From NCBI RefSeq assembly GCF_000308635.1, contig NZ_BAGD01000100.1:1-64000 (forward strand): a stretch of DNA of 64,000 bases, given 5' to 3'. Position 1 is the first letter of the stretch. Each line of letters starts with the position of its first letter. This stretch comes from Nocardia otitidiscaviarum NBRC 14405. GTDB taxonomy: Bacteria; Actinomycetota; Actinomycetes; Mycobacteriales; Mycobacteriaceae. Below the pieces are notes generated by a model, which was not told the origin of the DNA, searched no databases, and saw only the letters and a program-made list of their open reading frames with translations. This document shows, piece after piece, positions 60,345 to 64,000 of this stretch. The position numbers and the translations under genes are program-made.

Positions 60345-62099
60345 GTGACGACCGTCGACGCGATCGTGCTCGCCGGCGGGCGCGCCACCCGGATGGGCGG
60401 GGTGGACAAACCCGCCATCGTGGTCGGCGGGCAGTCCATGCTCGACGCCGCCCTCGGCGCGGTCGCCGACTGCGCGCGCACGGTGGTGGTGGGGCCGCAG
60501 CGGCCGGAGCTGCCACCGGAAATCCTGCAGGCGCAAGAGATTCCGGCCGGGGCCGGACCGGTCGCCGCCATCGCCGCTGGCCTGGGCGTATTGGCGGACT
60601 GCGACTTTCCCGCCGGGCTGATCGTGGTGCTCGCGGCCGACATGCCCTTCCTCACCGCGCCCGCGGTCGACGAACTCCTCAGGCACGCACTCGAATCCGG
60701 CAGTGACGCGGTGTTCGCGGCAGACGAGTCGGGGCGACCGCAGTACCTGGTCGGCGTATGGCGGCGCGTGGCGCTGACCGCGGCGGTGAGCCGACTGGAG
60801 TCGTTGGTGAACCAGCCGATGAAGGCGCTGGTGCCGGTGGACACCGTCATGGTGCCGCTGGCGGGGGTGGCCGATTGCGATACCCCCGACCAAGTGCGCC
60901 ATGCGCGCGAGGCGGTCGAGCAAACCGCGGCAAACACTCCGATGACCCTGGACGAGGCGCGTAGTGTGTTGCGCCACACTGTATCCCAGCTCACTCCCCG
61001 CAGCGCCGCGATCCGGGCGGCACGCGGCGCCGCGCTCGCCGAACCACTGCTGGCCGCCGACGCTCTACCGCGCTTCGACGTCTCGGCCATGGACGGTTAC
61101 GCCGTCTCGGGGGACGGGCCGTGGCAGGTACGCCGCGACATCGGCTTCGCGGGCGGGCAGCGGCCGGTCGGGCTGCTGGCCGGTGAGGCCGTCCGGATCG
61201 CCACCGGCGCGCATGTTCCCGACGGCACCACCACCGTGGTGCGCGACGAGTTCGTCCGGGTTGACGAGAGCGGCGTGCTGCATCGCCTGCCGGACGCTCC
61301 GGTGCGCGACGATGTGCGCCGCCGCGGCGAGGACTGGTTGCCGGGGACCGAGATCGCGCCCGCCGGGACACCGGTGCACGCCGCGCTGGTCTCGGCGGCG
61401 GCCAGCGCCGAGGTGCGCACGGCGCTGGTGCGCGGCCCGGTGCGGGCGCGAATCGTCATGACCGGGGACGAGATTCGCAGCGAAGGGCCGCTGCACGCGG
61501 GACAGACCCGCGATTCGATCGGCCCGATCCTGCCCGACCTGCTGGCCTGGCACGGCGTGCAGACCCAGGACCGGGTGCATCTGCGCGATGCCGCCAACGC
61601 CTTCGACGAGGTGCTGGCCGCCGCGTCCGACTGCGATCTGCTGGTGATCGTGGGCGCGACCGGCGGCGGCGCGGCCGATCAGCTGCGCGCGGCCTTGGGC
61701 CGGGCGCGGGCCGGCGTGCTGGTGCGCAGGCTGCGGCTGCGGCCGGGCGGATCCACGGTGGTCGCGCAACTGCGTTCCGGCGCAGTGGTTCTCGGTCTAC
61801 CCGGCAATCCGTTCGCCGCCGTCGCGACACTGCTGGCGCTGACCCCGGCCCTGGTGTCCGGCCTCACCGGCGCCACGCACGAGCGCGTACTCCTGGGGCC
61901 GCTCGCCAACGCCGGTGAGATCTCCGGCCCGGTGGCGCGCATCGTCCCCGCCCGGGCGGTGCCCGCCGGAGGCTGGGTGGGCGACGCGAGCATCCGCACC
62001 GCGCACCTGGCCGGACTCCTGCACCGCGACGGTCTCGTGGTGGTGCCCGCCGAGGCCCGCGACGGCGACCCCGTGGAGTTCATTCCGCTGCCCGGCTGA
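60345..62099 (+). CDS. MobA-MoeA fusion: molybdenum cofactor guanylyltransferase plus molybdopterin molybdotransferase
   Basis: A 584-residue protein. Residues 1-190 are MobA-like (VLAGGRATRMGGVDKPAIVV, VVLAADMPFL), which attaches GMP to molybdenum cofactor. From about 200 to the end it is MoeA-like (FDVSAMDGYAVSGDG; VMTGDEI; LLVIVGATGGGAADQL; VLGLPGNPFAAVATL), which inserts molybdate into molybdopterin. The two steps are adjacent in the pathway, so fusion is logical. The MoeA part is about 385 residues, close to the usual length. GTG start at 60345. narG, which uses this cofactor, lies 1.2 kb downstream. Confidence 0.93.
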   Translation: MTTVDAIVLAGGRATRMGGVDKPAIVVGGQSMLDAALGAVADCARTVVVGPQRPELPPEILQAQEIPAGAGPVAAIAAGLGVLADCDFPAGLIVVLAADMPFLTAPAVDELLRHALESGSDAVFAADESGRPQYLVGVWRRVALTAAVSRLESLVNQPMKALVPVDTVMVPLAGVADCDTPDQVRHAREAVEQTAANTPMTLDEARSVLRHTVSQLTPRSAAIRAARGAALAEPLLAADALPRFDVSAMDGYAVSGDGPWQVRRDIGFAGGQRPVGLLAGEAVRIATGAHVPDGTTTVVRDEFVRVDESGVLHRLPDAPVRDDVRRRGEDWLPGTEIAPAGTPVHAALVSAAASAEVRTALVRGPVRARIVMTGDEIRSEGPLHAGQTRDSIGPILPDLLAWHGVQTQDRVHLRDAANAFDEVLAAASDCDLLVIVGATGGGAADQLRAALGRARAGVLVRRLRLRPGGSTVVAQLRSGAVVLGLPGNPFAAVATLLALTPALVSGLTGATHERVLLGPLANAGEISGPVARIVPARAVPAGGWVGDASIRTAHLAGLLHRDGLVVVPAEARDGDPVEFIPLPG

Positions 62100-62454
62100 A
62101 CCGCGTCACGCGCCGCCGCGTCCGCACCACGCGGGCCCGAATTCGCACATCCCGATCCGCGACGCGCTCCCCTGCTGCACGCTGTGACTCCGCCCGGCGG
62201 GCCATCACCTCGCCCGCATCGAGTCCCGACCTTGCGCCGCCATCACCTCTCCCACACCGCGGTCCCGATCGCGCGCCGCGGTCGCCGACTTGGAATGACC
62301 GGGTGGCCGGGTGACGCGCACCGTCGAGCGCGATCGGATCGCCTCGGGCGCAGTGAGTTCGACCACTCCGGTGGGGGCGGGCCGACGGGCGGCGCACCCG
62401 CCGGTATGGGGCGCGGCCCGTGCCTTTGCGGCCTCGTACGCCGAGAAACCTATT

Positions 62455-62472
62455 GCAAACCAACCGGTTTGC
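62455..62472. promoter_or_regulatory. Inverted repeat upstream of a small zinc-like protein
   Basis: GCAAACC (62455-62461) and GGTTTGC (62466-62472) form a 7-bp inverted repeat with a 4-base gap, 34 bases before the GTG at 62507. The size fits an operator for a dimeric repressor (TetR-like). Confidence 0.5.
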
Positions 62473-62506
62473 GAGTGGTTGGACGCCGGGCGAATATGGT
62501 CGGGTA

Positions 62507-62782
62507 GTGCTCGTGGGAGACGAGCACTACGGCACAGTCGATGGTGACGGCGCGAGTACCGAGCCGACCGACCTCCCCTTCCTCGCGGGCCGGGTCTACG
62601 ACACCGAAGACAGACTGATGCAGCGCGCCTACACCTTCGCCTGCCCGGTCCCCGGCTGCCCCCATCTCCACGAGGACCGCACCGACAGCCCCCCGGAGGT
62701 CTGGCAGGCCCGCGTCAAGTCGGCCCTGGCGCGCCACCTCGCCGCGGCACACCCGGATTGGCGTCCCAGCGCCGACGACTGA
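62507..62782 (+). CDS. Small protein with Cys/His cluster
   Basis: A 91-residue protein. GTG 62507 is chosen; the ribosome-binding site is poor. Near residue 45 there is FACPVPGCPHLHEDR and at the end LARHLAAAHPDW, so Cys-x4-Cys and His-x4-His could bind zinc as a C2H2-like knuckle. No other domain. It lies between the MobA-MoeA fusion and narG on the same strand. A nitrate- or redox-related role is possible but unproven. I do not recognise the family. Confidence 0.5.
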   Translation: MLVGDEHYGTVDGDGASTEPTDLPFLAGRVYDTEDRLMQRAYTFACPVPGCPHLHEDRTDSPPEVWQARVKSALARHLAAAHPDWRPSADD

Positions 62783-63304
62783 CAACCCGTCGACCTCCGG
62801 GGGAATGGGGATATACACCCCGCCACCTCGGGCGAGCCGGATCGTCCCGTGGAATCGCGGCGGGAAATCCACGACATCGAGCAGTCGTCGAGAAGTGGCC
62901 GGATTATGCCCGCGATCCCGCAGCAAACCGATCGACCGGGGCGGGAACGGGCCCGTTGGAAAGGCGCACATAGTTAGCCGGAATGGCGGATAATCGCGTG
63001 TCACCGGTCACCATCAGTGTGTTAACAAATATTAAGCGGCCGAGAACCGAACGTTTCCAAAGCATCACCGGCACCGTCCCGAAACCCCCTCGAGGCGAGG
63101 CGTTTCGGCCGGTCATCACGGATTCGCGCAGGTCGAACGGGGCCGACCGGAGGCGGGTCGCTATCGCACAGTGACCGCCACGTTGCGGCGATCTCACAAC
63201 TCACAACGGCGGTTCGCGCACTGTGAGAGAATCGTTTTGACGCCCGCTATGACGTCTTTACAGTCGATGCAGCAGCCCAATTTCCACAGCTCGAAGGGGG
63301 CGTC
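62783..63304 (+). promoter_or_regulatory. narG upstream region
   Basis: A 522-base gap with no gene. Frames here lack support. It has an AT-rich patch (GTGTTAACAAATATTAAG, about 63019-63036), and near 63190-63230 several TCACA/TGTGA elements (CTCACAACTCACAAC and CACTGTGAGAGAATCG) that could be half-sites for a Crp/Fnr-type regulator. AAGGGGG precedes the narG ATG. No intrinsic terminator was noticed. Confidence 0.4.
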
Positions 63305-64000
63305 ATGGCAAACCCGGGGACCGATAGCTCGTCCGCCGATGCACTGCTTCGACTGGGGAAGTATTTCAACCGCGGTGAAGTGTCCGCGGACCTGCGCACG
63401 GTCCACAAGGTGGGCGGACGCGATGCCGACGAGTTCTACCGGGATCGCTGGGCGCACGACAAGGTGGTGCGCTCCACACACGGCGTGAACTGCACCGGCT
63501 CGTGCTCGTGGAAGATCTACGTCTCCGACGGCGTGATCACCTGGGAATCGCAGCAGACCGACTACCCGTCCGTCGGCGCGGACAAGCCGGAGTACGAACC
63601 GCGCGGCTGCCCGCGCGGCGCGTCCTTCTCCTGGTACACGTATTCGCCCGCACGGGTGCGCTACCCCTATGTGCGCGGCGTCCTGCTCGAGCTCTACCGC
63701 GCCGCCAAGGCCGAACTCAAGGACCCGGTGCTGGCCTGGGAGTCCATCGTCGAGGATCCCGAGCAGGCGAAACGCTACAAGCACGCCCGCGGCAAGGGCG
63801 GCTTCGTGCGCGCCGAATGGTGGGAGGCCGCCGAGATCGCGGCCGCCGCCCATGTGTACACCATCAAGAAGTACGGGCCGGACCGGGTCGCCGGGTTCTC
63901 CCCCATTCCCGCCATGTCCATGGTCAGTCACGCGGTGGGCGCGCGGTTCATCTCGCTCATCGGCGGATCCATGCTGTCGTTCTACGACTGGTACGCCGAC
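63305..64000 (+). CDS. narG: Respiratory nitrate reductase alpha subunit NarG, 3'-truncated
   Basis: The first 232 codons of narG; the gene continues past the window. It is the catalytic subunit of the membrane nitrate reductase, holding the Mo-bisMGD cofactor and one Fe-S cluster. The FS0 cluster ligands are visible: His59, Cys63, Cys67 and Cys102 (THGVNCTGSCSWK and GCPRGASFSW), the His-x3-Cys-x3-Cys-x34-Cys pattern of NarG. The segment GFSPIPAMSMVSHAVGARF is part of the cofactor region. ATG 63305 with AAGGGGG upstream. No twin-Arg signal at the start, so the active site should face the cytoplasm. narH, narJ and narI are expected further on. Confidence 0.96.
   Translation, partial: MANPGTDSSSADALLRLGKYFNRGEVSADLRTVHKVGGRDADEFYRDRWAHDKVVRSTHGVNCTGSCSWKIYVSDGVITWESQQTDYPSVGADKPEYEPRGCPRGASFSWYTYSPARVRYPYVRGVLLELYRAAKAELKDPVLAWESIVEDPEQAKRYKHARGKGGFVRAEWWEAAEIAAAAHVYTIKKYGPDRVAGFSPIPAMSMVSHAVGARFISLIGGSMLSFYDWYAD

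Noticed and set aside
1..64000. CRISPR arrays and complete insertion sequences
   Set aside because: No regularly spaced repeats and no transposase genes with terminal inverted repeats were seen.

Overview
The window is high-GC actinobacterial DNA, most likely Nocardia or a close mycolic-acid-bearing relative. The evidence is an MspA-type porin, a resuscitation-promoting factor, two WhiB regulators, MmyB-like regulators, a type VII secretion style gene pair, and a block (about 24.8-48.9 kb) whose gene content and order match the Mycobacterium tuberculosis Rv3193c-Rv3204 region. The sequence is cut inside a GrpB-family gene on the left and inside narG on the right.

1-23.5 kb is accessory. It begins with a GrpB-family protein, an MspA porin with two secreted or membrane companions, and an isochorismatase-family hydrolase. 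Next is an unusual four-gene minus-strand operon (resolvase-like domain protein, aldo/keto reductase, EEP phosphoesterase, B12-type radical SAM enzyme), divergent from a HTH/TPR-like regulator and an aminoglycoside-phosphotransferase-like protein. Then come a decayed regulator fragment and a BsuBI/PstI-type restriction-modification operon, with a third gene that looks PD-(D/E)XK-like and an AT-richer 3' half. A YbaB-like protein, an ESX-target-like protein, a TPR-repeat-region protein and two lipoproteins follow. The region ends with a small His/Cys protein, an excisionase and a tyrosine integrase beside the 3' end of an initiator tRNA-fMet. This is the layout of an integrated element that used the tRNA as its attachment site; I do not see its far end.

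23.5-48.9 kb is core chromosome: rpf with a structured leader, UPF0182 membrane protein, PPA1309-family protein, PDZ/Lon-S16 protease, DUF2342 metalloprotease-like protein, an E1/TOMM-like protein, an ABC1 kinase, whiB7, uvrD2, mycoredoxin, DUF4189 protein, nudC, a K+ channel, the adnB-adnA helicase-nuclease pair, an alpha/beta hydrolase and an alkyltransferase-like protein. The whiB7 leader carries a well-initiated ORF with an Arg-rich tail, followed by mutually exclusive hairpins and a segment complementary to the whiB7 ribosome-binding site. This is a plausible drug-sensing attenuator.

48.8-60 kb is rich in regulators: two paralogous MmyB-like HTH proteins, a SARP with ATPase domain divergent from a large LuxR-family (LAL) regulator, a WhiB2-like protein, a small K+ channel, a VOC protein, two unrecognised proteins and an alpha/beta hydrolase whose nucleophile is Gly. 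60.3-64 kb serves molybdenum enzymes: a MobA-MoeA fusion, a small possible zinc protein with a palindrome upstream, and narG.
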